From: Candidatus Aminicenantota bacterium | GTDB taxonomy: Bacteria; Acidobacteriota; Aminicenantia; UBA2199 | Direction of reading: 5' to 3' | NCBI GenBank assembly: GCA_030671465.1 | Contig: DAOVIP010000005.1 | Span: 1 to 14,915 of the forward strand | Length of the DNA: 14,915 bases | Shown here: piece by piece, positions 1-7,533 of the stretch | Layout of the letters: the number at the start of each line of letters is the position of its first letter | Numbering within the stretch: the stretch's first letter is position 1 | Notes under the pieces: model-generated | What the model saw: the letters and a program-made list of their open reading frames with translations, nothing else | Databases searched by the model: none | What the model was told of the DNA's origin: nothing | Translations under genes and position numbers: made by a program

Positions 1-1522
1 GATTCATGGTGTACAATAATTTCAATTTTCCCATATCCAGATCATTCCGGGGTAGCAATCCCAATAAATAAGCTCCCGCTGTATTGTTTTCTCGGTTTAT
101 GGAGAAAATTTTCAGGCCTTCTCTCTGCTTTATTCCGGAGATATCTGTATCCGGATCATGAAACAAAAGGGTTTCACCGTTTATTTCCTTATCTATATCG
201 GCCAGATTTTCCAGCCGGACCCGGGCAAACTTGGCCAGTTCGGTATTCTCCATATTCACGGCAACCAGTTTGACACCGTTCAGGACCGCCTGTTTGACAA
301 ATGTGGCCGCGACCGGATTATCCCGGGTCATGTCCGTATTGACGACTACAATGGTCTGGGCGTTTTTTATATCCTCGTAATCCAGGCCCATGAAGGCCGG
401 TGATTCAAAATGAAACACATTATCCCCGGACAGGGCCTCATCAAAAAACTTTTTTGCTTGAAACAGATCTTCATTCTTCTCTTTGGTAGATACCAGACAT
501 CCGATCGCTTCGGGACCGTATTTGTCTTTGACTTCATTGATCTTGGCAGCCAGCCAATCCAGAGCCGCTTCCCAGGTTGTTTCAACCAGTTTCCCGTTCT
601 GCCGGATCATGGGTCTGGTCAGCCGGTTTTCGGAGCGAATAAAATCAAAGGCAAAACGACCTTTAAAACACAGTCTGCCTCGATTGGGCAAGCCATCTTC
701 CACACCGTCAACTTTCACGATCTCATTATCCTTGACAAACAGGTCAAGCTGACATCCCACACCGCAATAATGACAGGTGGTCCTGACATGCTTCACATCC
801 CACATCCGGTAATTGAATCGATTCCGCTTTTCAAAAAGGGCACCCACCGGACAACTCTGGATACATTCACCGCAATACACACAATCCGAATCGGGCAGGG
901 TTAGGTCCCCCCTGACCACGATCTTTGCAATATTGCCCCGGTAGCCGTGAGACAGGGCATTGTTCACCTGGATTTCACAGCAGGCCTGGACGCATCGACC
1001 GCACAGAATACATCGTCCGAAATCCCTACCGATCAGAAAATCATCATACTCGAGTGGATATTTGGTGGGGATCCGGTCCATTGTTCTCTCGGTTACTCGA
1101 TATTTATAGGCCAGGGCCTGAAGTTCACACTTTCCATATGCCACACAGATATCATCTGCCTGATCATATTCAACCACATCTTTCTGAAAATCCGACCATT
1201 CCTGGGGATAATTTCCCCGGATCGAACAGTTATGATTCCCGGAAATGAGTAAGAGTTCTATGACCATCTGGCGTGCTTTGACAATTCGGTTCGATTCGGT
1301 AAAGATTTCCATACCATCAGCAGCAGGAGAGGAACAGGATGCAATCGGTCCCGGTGCCCCCTTGACCTCAACAATACAAACCCGGCAGGCTCCGGTGGGA
1401 GGGGCCCCCTTTAAATGACAGAGGGTGGGAATATCAATTCCATTTCGCCTGGCCACTTCCAGAATGGTTTCCCCGGATTCAAACTCACATTGTTTTCCGT
1501 TTATTGTGATTATATTAGCCAT
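1..1522 (-). CDS. NuoG/FdhA-like iron-sulfur protein (SfrA-like), 3' end outside window
   Basis: The frame is open from ATG at 1522 to the window edge (507 codons, no stop), so the gene is partial only because the window ends. Visible order: a [2Fe-2S] ferredoxin domain (C35, C46, C49, C63); a NuoG-type His/Cys cluster region (H97, C99, C126, C132); two [4Fe-4S] sites (C171/C174/C177/C181 and C214/C217/C220/C224); then the start of a molybdopterin-oxidoreductase fold with its own Cys cluster (C250, C253, C257, C285). This is the build of NuoG and of the NAD-linked formate dehydrogenase alpha subunit. The catalytic Cys/Sec motif of formate dehydrogenases is absent near residues 371-378, so formate oxidation is unlikely. 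It starts 22 bases after rnfB, whose C-terminal half is GltD/SfrB-like, which suggests an SfrA-type electron-transfer partner. The family is sure; the role is inferred. Confidence 0.85.
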   Translation of the reverse strand, partial: MANIITINGKQCEFESGETILEVARRNGIDIPTLCHLKGAPPTGACRVCIVEVKGAPGPIASCSSPAADGMEIFTESNRIVKARQMVIELLLISGNHNCSIRGNYPQEWSDFQKDVVEYDQADDICVAYGKCELQALAYKYRVTERTMDRIPTKYPLEYDDFLIGRDFGRCILCGRCVQACCEIQVNNALSHGYRGNIAKIVVRGDLTLPDSDCVYCGECIQSCPVGALFEKRNRFNYRMWDVKHVRTTCHYCGVGCQLDLFVKDNEIVKVDGVEDGLPNRGRLCFKGRFAFDFIRSENRLTRPMIRQNGKLVETTWEAALDWLAAKINEVKDKYGPEAIGCLVSTKEKNEDLFQAKKFFDEALSGDNVFHFESPAFMGLDYEDIKNAQTIVVVNTDMTRDNPVAATFVKQAVLNGVKLVAVNMENTELAKFARVRLENLADIDKEINGETLLFHDPDTDISGIKQREGLKIFSINRENNTAGAYLLGLLPRNDLDMGKLKLLYTMN

Positions 1523-1544
1523 TTTACTCTTTCTGGATCAATCC

Positions 1545-3554
1545 CTAGTAAGCGGAAATTTCCTCTTTATTGACTTTGTCCAATTTTTTCTTGTAACAGA
1601 TCAAACCACAATTCAAGCAGCGGTTGGCATGATATCTGGCCTCAGCCTCATCCACAGTGATCCGATTATCAATAATTCCCCGGGAAGCCATCAAATCCTT
1701 TTTATCGGCAATTTCAAATATATTCTGCAGTTCTTTGTCATCAACAATTACACCCGCATCAGGGGATATCTCCTCACCTGAGACATATTGTTGGATGGCT
1801 TTGGCCATTTTCCTGCCTCTTCCCACTGCCACCACTACACCGGCGAGATCAGTAGGTCTTCCGGTTTCAGCAATGGTGAATATTCCCACCTGTGATTCCC
1901 GGGGAAGTACCTTGAAAATATCCACAGTCTTCCATTGGGTTGCCTTTGTTTTTTCAATCAACATTTCCGGATAACGGCCCGAACTGACAATCAGGTTGTC
2001 CAGGCTCAACTTCTGGATCTCATCATTGACAACCCTCAGGGATAATGACTTTAATTGATCCCCGTTGCCTTCCAGTTCGACCGGAGTGGCTGAAAAAATG
2101 TATTTTACTTTTTTTGACCCGTTTAATTCAATGTTTCGGAATTCCGTCTCTTGCTTGGTGAAAGGAAGCACAACCGTTACCTGCTCGGCCCCGTTTCCCA
2201 GACAGACATCTGCCGCCCTGGATGAAGTACTGCCTCCGCCGATGATAACAATCTTTTTTTTCAAATCGATTTTTATATTTTTTGAAGCGGCAATTAACAG
2301 GTCAAGCAACAAATATGATCCGGGAATTATATTCTCTCCCCAGATGTTATCTCTAAGTATCTGACGGCTATCCCAACCACCGGTGGTCAGCAGGACCATA
2401 TCGGTTCCCGAGGAAAACATGGATCCCAGGCTGAAATCCTTCCCCATGGTTTTCCCGGTTTTTGCTTCGATTCCGGTTTCCAGAATACTGTCAATCTCCC
2501 AGTCCAGGACATTCCGGGGTAATCGATCCTCGGTAATCACATATCTAAGAATTCCACCTAAACGGTCAGTGGCTTCCATGACTTTGGGGGCATGATCCAG
2601 TCTCCTCAGATAATAGGCTGCGGTTAATCCCTCAACCCCGCCCCCCACAATGACAATGTTTTTTCCCTTGGCCGGTGGCAAGTAGTCGGGTAAAATCCTC
2701 TGACCGGAAGTCATCTCATACTGGGAAACAAATTTTTTCAAGGCATTGATCCCCACCGGTTCATCGATCAGGTTCCGCCGGCATTCAAACTCACAGGGGG
2801 CCGGGCATACCCATCCGCAAATCAAGGGAAAGGGATTTTTTTCCTTTATGACCCTGACGGCTTCAAGATAATTGCCTGCGGAAATCTGCCGGATATATTC
2901 GGGAATATCGATCTCAGCCGGGCAATTTCTCTGACAGGGTGCGGTACACTCACTCTTTTTCTGGTTGGCTTTGATCCTCCGGGTTGCCGATGAAAGGGTA
3001 ATGATGTCCTTGGGACAAACTTCAACGCAAACCCCGCAACCCGTACAGCGGTCCAGATTGACAACCGGCAGGTTATTTTCACCCATGGAAAGGGCATTGA
3101 AGGGACAGGAAACCACGCAGGTTCTCAGGCCCAGACAGCCGATGTGGCATTCCTTGCTGCCTTCGTAAAGCAGCATGGCAGCCCGGCAATCCAAAACCCC
3201 GTCATAAGTAAATTTTAAATCCGCATCCTGATAACCGTAATAACATCCCGGCCTGGCAAAATCCGGTTCTTTCTGTTCCACTTTTTTACCCATAACCTCC
3301 GCTACCTGCTGGGCAATTTCAAAACCTCCGGCCGTACAGACATCAAGCTCGGCTTTACTCTTTACCACTGCTTCGGCAGCGGCAGCACAACCGGCATATC
3401 CGCATCCGCCACAATTGGCTCCCAGAAGAGCTCCCTCCACCTGTTCGATGCGGGGGTCCTCCCAAACATATAATATTTTAGAGGCAATGGCCAGCATTAT
3501 GGAAGCCATCAATCCCAAACCCAGTAGCATTAGAAACGAATTCAAAATGATCAT
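1545..3554 (-). CDS. rnfB: RnfB fused to a GltD/SfrB-type Fe-S FAD oxidoreductase
   Basis: 669 residues, far longer than ordinary RnfB (roughly 180-330). Residues 1-190 are RnfB: an N-terminal membrane segment (about 4-24), the cluster motif GANCGGCGYAGC (C48, C51, C56, with C73), and two ferredoxin clusters (C136/C140/C146/C150 and C170/C173/C176/C180). Residues 200-275 form the Cys-rich N-terminal domain of the glutamate-synthase small subunit (C203, C207, C211; C246, C250, C254, C258). An FAD Rossmann motif follows (G304, G306, G309, with E327), then a second dinucleotide site (GGG at 439-441) and a C-terminal Cys set (C646, C649, C653). RnfB normally passes electrons between cytosolic ferredoxin and the membrane subunits; the added part resembles NAD(P)H-oxidising GltD/SfrB. 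It starts 13 bases after rnfA with a purine-rich SD. One continuous frame supports a genuine fusion. Confidence 0.92.
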   Translation of the reverse strand: MIILNSFLMLLGLGLMASIMLAIASKILYVWEDPRIEQVEGALLGANCGGCGYAGCAAAAEAVVKSKAELDVCTAGGFEIAQQVAEVMGKKVEQKEPDFARPGCYYGYQDADLKFTYDGVLDCRAAMLLYEGSKECHIGCLGLRTCVVSCPFNALSMGENNLPVVNLDRCTGCGVCVEVCPKDIITLSSATRRIKANQKKSECTAPCQRNCPAEIDIPEYIRQISAGNYLEAVRVIKEKNPFPLICGWVCPAPCEFECRRNLIDEPVGINALKKFVSQYEMTSGQRILPDYLPPAKGKNIVIVGGGVEGLTAAYYLRRLDHAPKVMEATDRLGGILRYVITEDRLPRNVLDWEIDSILETGIEAKTGKTMGKDFSLGSMFSSGTDMVLLTTGGWDSRQILRDNIWGENIIPGSYLLLDLLIAASKNIKIDLKKKIVIIGGGSTSSRAADVCLGNGAEQVTVVLPFTKQETEFRNIELNGSKKVKYIFSATPVELEGNGDQLKSLSLRVVNDEIQKLSLDNLIVSSGRYPEMLIEKTKATQWKTVDIFKVLPRESQVGIFTIAETGRPTDLAGVVVAVGRGRKMAKAIQQYVSGEEISPDAGVIVDDKELQNIFEIADKKDLMASRGIIDNRITVDEAEARYHANRCLNCGLICYKKKLDKVNKEEISAY

Positions 3555-3567
3555 GATCTTCTCTCAG

Positions 3568-4167
3568 TCATTTCATCATCAACGCCTGAAGCGAATTATC
3601 AATCCCTAAAAATCCGTAAAAGGCCAGGGCCATCAGGCCTGCCATTACCAGGGCAATGGCCGTATCCTGAAGGGCTCGCGGAATAAAGGATATCTCAAAC
3701 CTTCCCCGGATCCCGGCAAAAAGTATCAGGGCCAGCAAAAATCCGACTCCTGAAAACAGTGCATAAAAGAGACTCTGCAAAAAATTAAATTCATTATTGA
3801 TGCAAAGGACCGCCACACCCAGAATGGCACAATTGGTGGTGATGAGAGGCAGAAAAATCCCCAGTGCCTTATACAGGGCAGGCGCCAGTTTTTTCAGGAA
3901 CATTTCGATCAACTGAACCAGGGCTGCAATCACCAGAATAAAGACAATGGTCTGGAGATATTCAATCTGCAGGATTACCAGGATATAATGATACACAAAC
4001 CAGGTGATACTGGTGGCAAAGGTTATAACGAAAATCACGGCCATGCCCATACCGGTGGCGGTTTCCATTTTTTTGGAAACTCCCATAAATGGACAATTCC
4101 CCAGATACTGGGCCAGAAGAATATTTTTTACCAAAATAGCATTGATGGCCAGGATAATATATTCCAT
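3568..4167 (-). CDS. rnfA: Rnf electron transport complex subunit A
   Basis: 199 residues, the normal RnfA length, almost wholly hydrophobic with about six membrane segments. It carries the family motif GNCPFMG near the N-terminus and TTNCAILG in the middle. These two Cys, with their counterparts in RnfE, are the ligands proposed for the intramembrane [2Fe-2S] cluster that carries electrons across the membrane. RnfA and RnfE are distant homologues that pack in opposite orientation. The start follows the rnfE stop by 12 bases, and the rnfB start follows its stop by 13, so it is translated within the same operon. Nothing odd is seen; both cluster Cys are kept although other subunits here have lost cofactor motifs. 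Confidence 0.96.
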   Translation of the reverse strand: MEYIILAINAILVKNILLAQYLGNCPFMGVSKKMETATGMGMAVIFVITFATSITWFVYHYILVILQIEYLQTIVFILVIAALVQLIEMFLKKLAPALYKALGIFLPLITTNCAILGVAVLCINNEFNFLQSLFYALFSGVGFLLALILFAGIRGRFEISFIPRALQDTAIALVMAGLMALAFYGFLGIDNSLQALMMK

Positions 4168-4179
4168 TTAAAACTCCAT

Positions 4180-4773
4180 TTATTTTTTGGGAAATAAATT
4201 CATGATACCCAGAATCAGCCCCAGACAAACAAAGGCCCCGGGTGCACTCACCATAAAGGCAAAGGGTTCAAATGAATCCCACATCACCTGCATTCCCAAA
4301 AATGTACCTTTGCCCAGAATTTCCCGGATTGAGCTGATCAGTATCAAAGAGAGGGTAAAACCCAGCCCGATTCCCAGGCCATCAGCAGCAGAGAGATAAA
4401 TCGGATTTTTGGAGGCAAAGGCCTCGGCCCGTCCCAGGATAATACAATTCACCACAATCAGATTTATAAACAAACCGAGCTGCTGGGATATTGAAAAAAA
4501 GTAAGCCTTCATCACCAGTTCAACGATCACCACAAAAGTGGCAATCACAACAATATAAGAAGCAATCCTGACTTTCTTGGGGATCAGGTTTTTTATGGAA
4601 GATATGATAACATTTGAGAAAAACAGAACGAAGGTGGTGCTCAGGCCCATCCCGATCCCATTTTCAACAGCCGTGGTCACGGCCAGGGTCGGACACAATC
4701 CCAGAACCAGTTTAAAGGGGGGAAGTATTTCCCAGAATCCTTTTAAAAATTCCTGTGAAATCGTTTTATTCAT
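4180..4773 (-). CDS. rnfE: Rnf electron transport complex subunit E
   Basis: 197 residues, slightly short for RnfE, with about six hydrophobic helices. The N-terminal stretch has the typical FWEILPPFK-like start and GLCPTLAVTT; the second motif VNCIILGRAEAFA is also intact. The two Cys match the RnfA/RnfE intramembrane iron-sulfur site. Like RnfA it is an inner-membrane core subunit of the ion-pumping complex. It begins 21 bases after the rnfG stop, and rnfA follows after 12 bases. No lost residues were noticed. Confidence 0.95.
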   Translation of the reverse strand: MNKTISQEFLKGFWEILPPFKLVLGLCPTLAVTTAVENGIGMGLSTTFVLFFSNVIISSIKNLIPKKVRIASYIVVIATFVVIVELVMKAYFFSISQQLGLFINLIVVNCIILGRAEAFASKNPIYLSAADGLGIGLGFTLSLILISSIREILGKGTFLGMQVMWDSFEPFAFMVSAPGAFVCLGLILGIMNLFPKK

Positions 4774-4794
4774 TGATCAATCGTCCTATCCTCA

Positions 4795-5370
4795 CTATTT
4801 TTTCCCCAGTACTTTGTCTTTGATGGTGGCATACAAAGCAATGCTCTTTTTAACAGCCGAACACACGGCCCTGGAGGATATGGTGGCTCCGGAAACCGCA
4901 TCGATTATTCCGTTATCCTGTTTGACCTTGAAGGCTTCATTGATGGCCCTGCCTTTGAAATTATCCGTGAAGACAGCCTCGGAGACCCGGGCACCCAATC
5001 CGGGTGTTTCCTGATGGGTCAATATACCGATTCCGGAAATCATATCCTGGCTCAGGTTAAAACCCACCATCACCCCGATTTTACCTTTGTAACCCGTTCC
5101 CATGGTTTCAAAGGCAATTGCCCAGGATTTGCCATTCTTCTTGCCAATGAAAACAACTTTTTGCTCCCCGTCAATCGTGATCTGCTCCCGGTCACCAATA
5201 AAATCATTGGTAGATGAAGCCAGAACCTTTTTGAGGGCCGGCCCCTGAACATTCAATAGAAATTGCTCTTCAATCCGCTTTTCCGTTCCCTTTTTTACCG
5301 CTGCCAGTAACAGACCGCAGAGGGCTGCAATAATGGTCAAAACCGCCACCATCCGGAAATATTCTTTCAT
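4795..5370 (-). CDS. rnfG: Rnf electron transport complex subunit G (covalent FMN)
   Basis: 191 residues: one N-terminal membrane anchor (about 6-25) and a periplasmic FMN-binding domain. The signature HQETPGLG is at 119-126. The flavin attachment motif DAVSGAT ends at T163 and is followed by ISSR, so covalent FMN-phosphothreonine is expected. The flavin would need an ApbE-type transferase, which is not in this window. The start codon overlaps the rnfD stop in an ATGA (5367-5370), implying translational coupling. The intact site contrasts with RnfD in the same operon. In cytochrome-linked Rnf systems RnfG is a plausible partner of the periplasmic haem protein. Confidence 0.95.
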   Translation of the reverse strand: MKEYFRMVAVLTIIAALCGLLLAAVKKGTEKRIEEQFLLNVQGPALKKVLASSTNDFIGDREQITIDGEQKVVFIGKKNGKSWAIAFETMGTGYKGKIGVMVGFNLSQDMISGIGILTHQETPGLGARVSEAVFTDNFKGRAINEAFKVKQDNGIIDAVSGATISSRAVCSAVKKSIALYATIKDKVLGKK

Positions 5371-6338
5371 GTCACCCTTCTATCAATATAATAAATTGCT
5401 GTTGGCCGGGGTCTTTTCTTGATATTATCCAGCAGGGGGGTAAACAGATTCATAATCAATATGGCAAAGAAAACCCCATCCGGATAAATGCTCCAGATCC
5501 GTAAAATCATGGTCAAAAAACCGCAGCCGAAACCGAAGATAATCATTCCCCATTTATTGAAGGGAGAACTGGCAAAGTCAGTGGACAGGAAAAATATCCC
5601 CAGCATGAGGTTCCCGGTCAGAAGGTGGAAAAGCGGGTTGGCGAATTGATGGCTGTCAATCAACCAGAAAAATGCAGCTACCGATAAAACACCCGCTGCA
5701 AAAGACAGGGGGATTTCCCAGGTTATAATCCCTCTAATCAATAGATAAATGCCTCCAATTAACAGGAGTAATATGGCAATACTTCCGATTCCACCCACCT
5801 GCTTGCCCAGGAGAAGATCGATGAGTTTAATATCTGAAATAAATTCCACCCCCCCCTTTTTCAATAAGATCAAGGGGTAACGGAAGCTGAATCCCAGATC
5901 ATAATTCACCGAAGCCAGGTCCAGATTATAATAGGCCGGCCAGGAAATCCGGGTAATGGCCCAGCCAACCAAAACCGGATTCAGCGGACTGCTGCCCAGG
6001 CCCCCGAAAATCTCCTTTCCGATAAAAATACACAGAAAAGCACCGATAATGACCAGCCAGTAGGGAACACTCGGGGGAAGAATCATGGCAAAAACCAGAC
6101 CGATCAGTACCGCGCTCCCATCAAAAATGGTAGTGGATTTCTTGAACATCTTTCGAATGATCAGTTCACTCAAAACCGTGGTAACCACAGCCAGAGAAAT
6201 GACCCGGGCCGCATGAAATCCAAAGGTATAAATCGCATACAAAAAAGCCGGAAGCAGGACAATGATCAGCTGGGCATTAATTTTGGCCACACTGATATTT
6301 TTGTGCCAATGGGGGGGGCTGGAAACAACTAGGTTCAT
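5367..6338 (-). CDS. rnfD: Rnf electron transport complex subunit D with altered flavin site
   Basis: 323 residues with about nine to ten membrane helices. Family marks include FDGSAVLIGLVFAMILPPSVP (71-91), GKEIFGGLGSSPLNPVLVG (107-125), TWEIPLSF (206-213) and a late FLSTDFASSPFNKWG stretch. Ordinary RnfD holds FMN covalently on the Thr of an SGATPL motif. The aligned stretch here is FSFRYPLILLKKGG (150-163), with Y154 where that Thr is expected, so covalent flavin attachment at this place looks lost. Both ends overlap neighbours by ATGA (rnfC stop, rnfG start). Two eight-base G/C runs lie inside the gene, but the frame stays open and the protein reads sensibly on both sides. Confidence 0.93.
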   Translation of the reverse strand: MNLVVSSPPHWHKNISVAKINAQLIIVLLPAFLYAIYTFGFHAARVISLAVVTTVLSELIIRKMFKKSTTIFDGSAVLIGLVFAMILPPSVPYWLVIIGAFLCIFIGKEIFGGLGSSPLNPVLVGWAITRISWPAYYNLDLASVNYDLGFSFRYPLILLKKGGVEFISDIKLIDLLLGKQVGGIGSIAILLLLIGGIYLLIRGIITWEIPLSFAAGVLSVAAFFWLIDSHQFANPLFHLLTGNLMLGIFFLSTDFASSPFNKWGMIIFGFGCGFLTMILRIWSIYPDGVFFAILIMNLFTPLLDNIKKRPRPTAIYYIDRRVT

Positions 6339-7528
6339 GATTCCGTTTCTCCCTGAATTTTTTTCAGTTCACTTTTCGCCAGTTTAATGAATTGAACCAG
6401 AGAGCGGCCCGATGGGCAATAATAGGCACACAAGCCGCACTCGATACAATCAAACACATCCAGTTCCTGGCATTTTTCAAACATTGAAAACTCGGAAAAT
6501 CTGCATATGAGGTTTACATCCAGTTTTACCGGGCATACCCGAACACATTTTCCGCAACTGATACAGGATTTATTTTCATTCAATACGACTTGGCTTGAAT
6601 CCTGAATATAGATCAAATCAATGTCATCCCCGACAGGAATAATCGTATGATATCCGGAATAACCCCGGAAAGGACCTCCGAGAATCAGTTTGTCATTGGC
6701 ATCAATTCCGGTTTTCTGGCAGATATCTTTGACCAGGGTTCCCATTCTAACCCGGATATTTTTTTTCTGGTTCTTTTCCACAACGGTGACCACTTTATGA
6801 ACAAATGGTTTTCCCTCCTTCAGGGCAACCACAGCGGCAGTCAACTTTTCCACATTCATGAAACCGCATTTTCCCACTTGGCCGGTGCGGCAAATATCCG
6901 GTATCAGGATCTCGGGCAGTCCATTCGGATATTGGGGTTTTACCGGAAAAACTTCCGCTACATCACCGGGAATTTCTGTTCCCAATTCAGACAGATTCTG
7001 GGGAATGGCGAAAATGACTTTCCGGGCCGAGGTCAAATATTTGATTAAACTTAAACCCTCAAGGGTCAGATATTTATTTTCTCTCCAAATTTGCTGCTGG
7101 ACCAAACTCAGCGGATCCTGCTCGACAGCACTGATTATCATAGTTTCCAGAGGTTCCAGGTTATCTCTGAAACCCAGGTTGGCTCGATTCAGGCTTTTTA
7201 AGATTTCAGCGGGATCTTTTTTTAAAAAATCCGGTTCCGCTTTTATTTCCGGATCCAGTTGTTCCTTTTCATCCAGCTCGATCCTGAGTGCTGAAAATTC
7301 TTCATCCCTCATCATCAAAGGGTCGATACTTTTTATGGTACCGGTAACCGTGGAATATAATCCCGGTAAAATCTCATGACCGGTTTCCAGGTAATTCCCC
7401 ACCCTGAGATTCAGCCGAGCCTGATTGGAATTAAAACCTATCAGGGGGATAAGGACTTCGGCTGGCTCCGGGGCATCGATGATAGCTATATCTTCTTGGC
7501 TTAAAGTCAGGTGATCATTGGTTTTCAT
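6335..7528 (-). CDS. rnfC: Rnf electron transport complex subunit C, degenerate FMN/NADH site
   Basis: 397 residues, somewhat short for RnfC. The N-terminal barrel-like part (24-70) and the middle SLBB-like region (245-295, with LILGGPFRG) are recognisable. The two C-terminal [4Fe-4S] sites are intact: C322/C325/C328/C332 and C361/C364/C367/C371, each ending in CP. RnfC is normally the cytosolic NADH dehydrogenase subunit with FMN. The motifs for that, AGxxGxGGAGFPT and IINxAECEPY, are missing: the matching stretch (about 112-148) reads ANLGFRDNLEP and IISAVEQDPL, with the Gly-rich loop and the ECEP Cys gone. YPSGGAKQL has also become YPNGLPEIL. It probably carries electrons through its clusters but may not bind NADH. 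It starts 5 bases after the cytochrome stop; the SD is weak. Confidence 0.92.
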   Translation of the reverse strand: MKTNDHLTLSQEDIAIIDAPEPAEVLIPLIGFNSNQARLNLRVGNYLETGHEILPGLYSTVTGTIKSIDPLMMRDEEFSALRIELDEKEQLDPEIKAEPDFLKKDPAEILKSLNRANLGFRDNLEPLETMIISAVEQDPLSLVQQQIWRENKYLTLEGLSLIKYLTSARKVIFAIPQNLSELGTEIPGDVAEVFPVKPQYPNGLPEILIPDICRTGQVGKCGFMNVEKLTAAVVALKEGKPFVHKVVTVVEKNQKKNIRVRMGTLVKDICQKTGIDANDKLILGGPFRGYSGYHTIIPVGDDIDLIYIQDSSQVVLNENKSCISCGKCVRVCPVKLDVNLICRFSEFSMFEKCQELDVFDCIECGLCAYYCPSGRSLVQFIKLAKSELKKIQGETES

Positions 7529-7533
7529 CAGTT

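Noticed and set aside
410..904. Plus-strand open frame of 164 codons
   Set aside because: It lies opposite the NuoG-like gene, whose minus-strand frame has Fe-S motifs throughout; the plus-strand protein shows no motif.
1..1522. Broken or frameshifted gene at the left end
   Set aside because: Translation from 1522 stays open to base 1 with continuous domain matches; it is only cut by the window.
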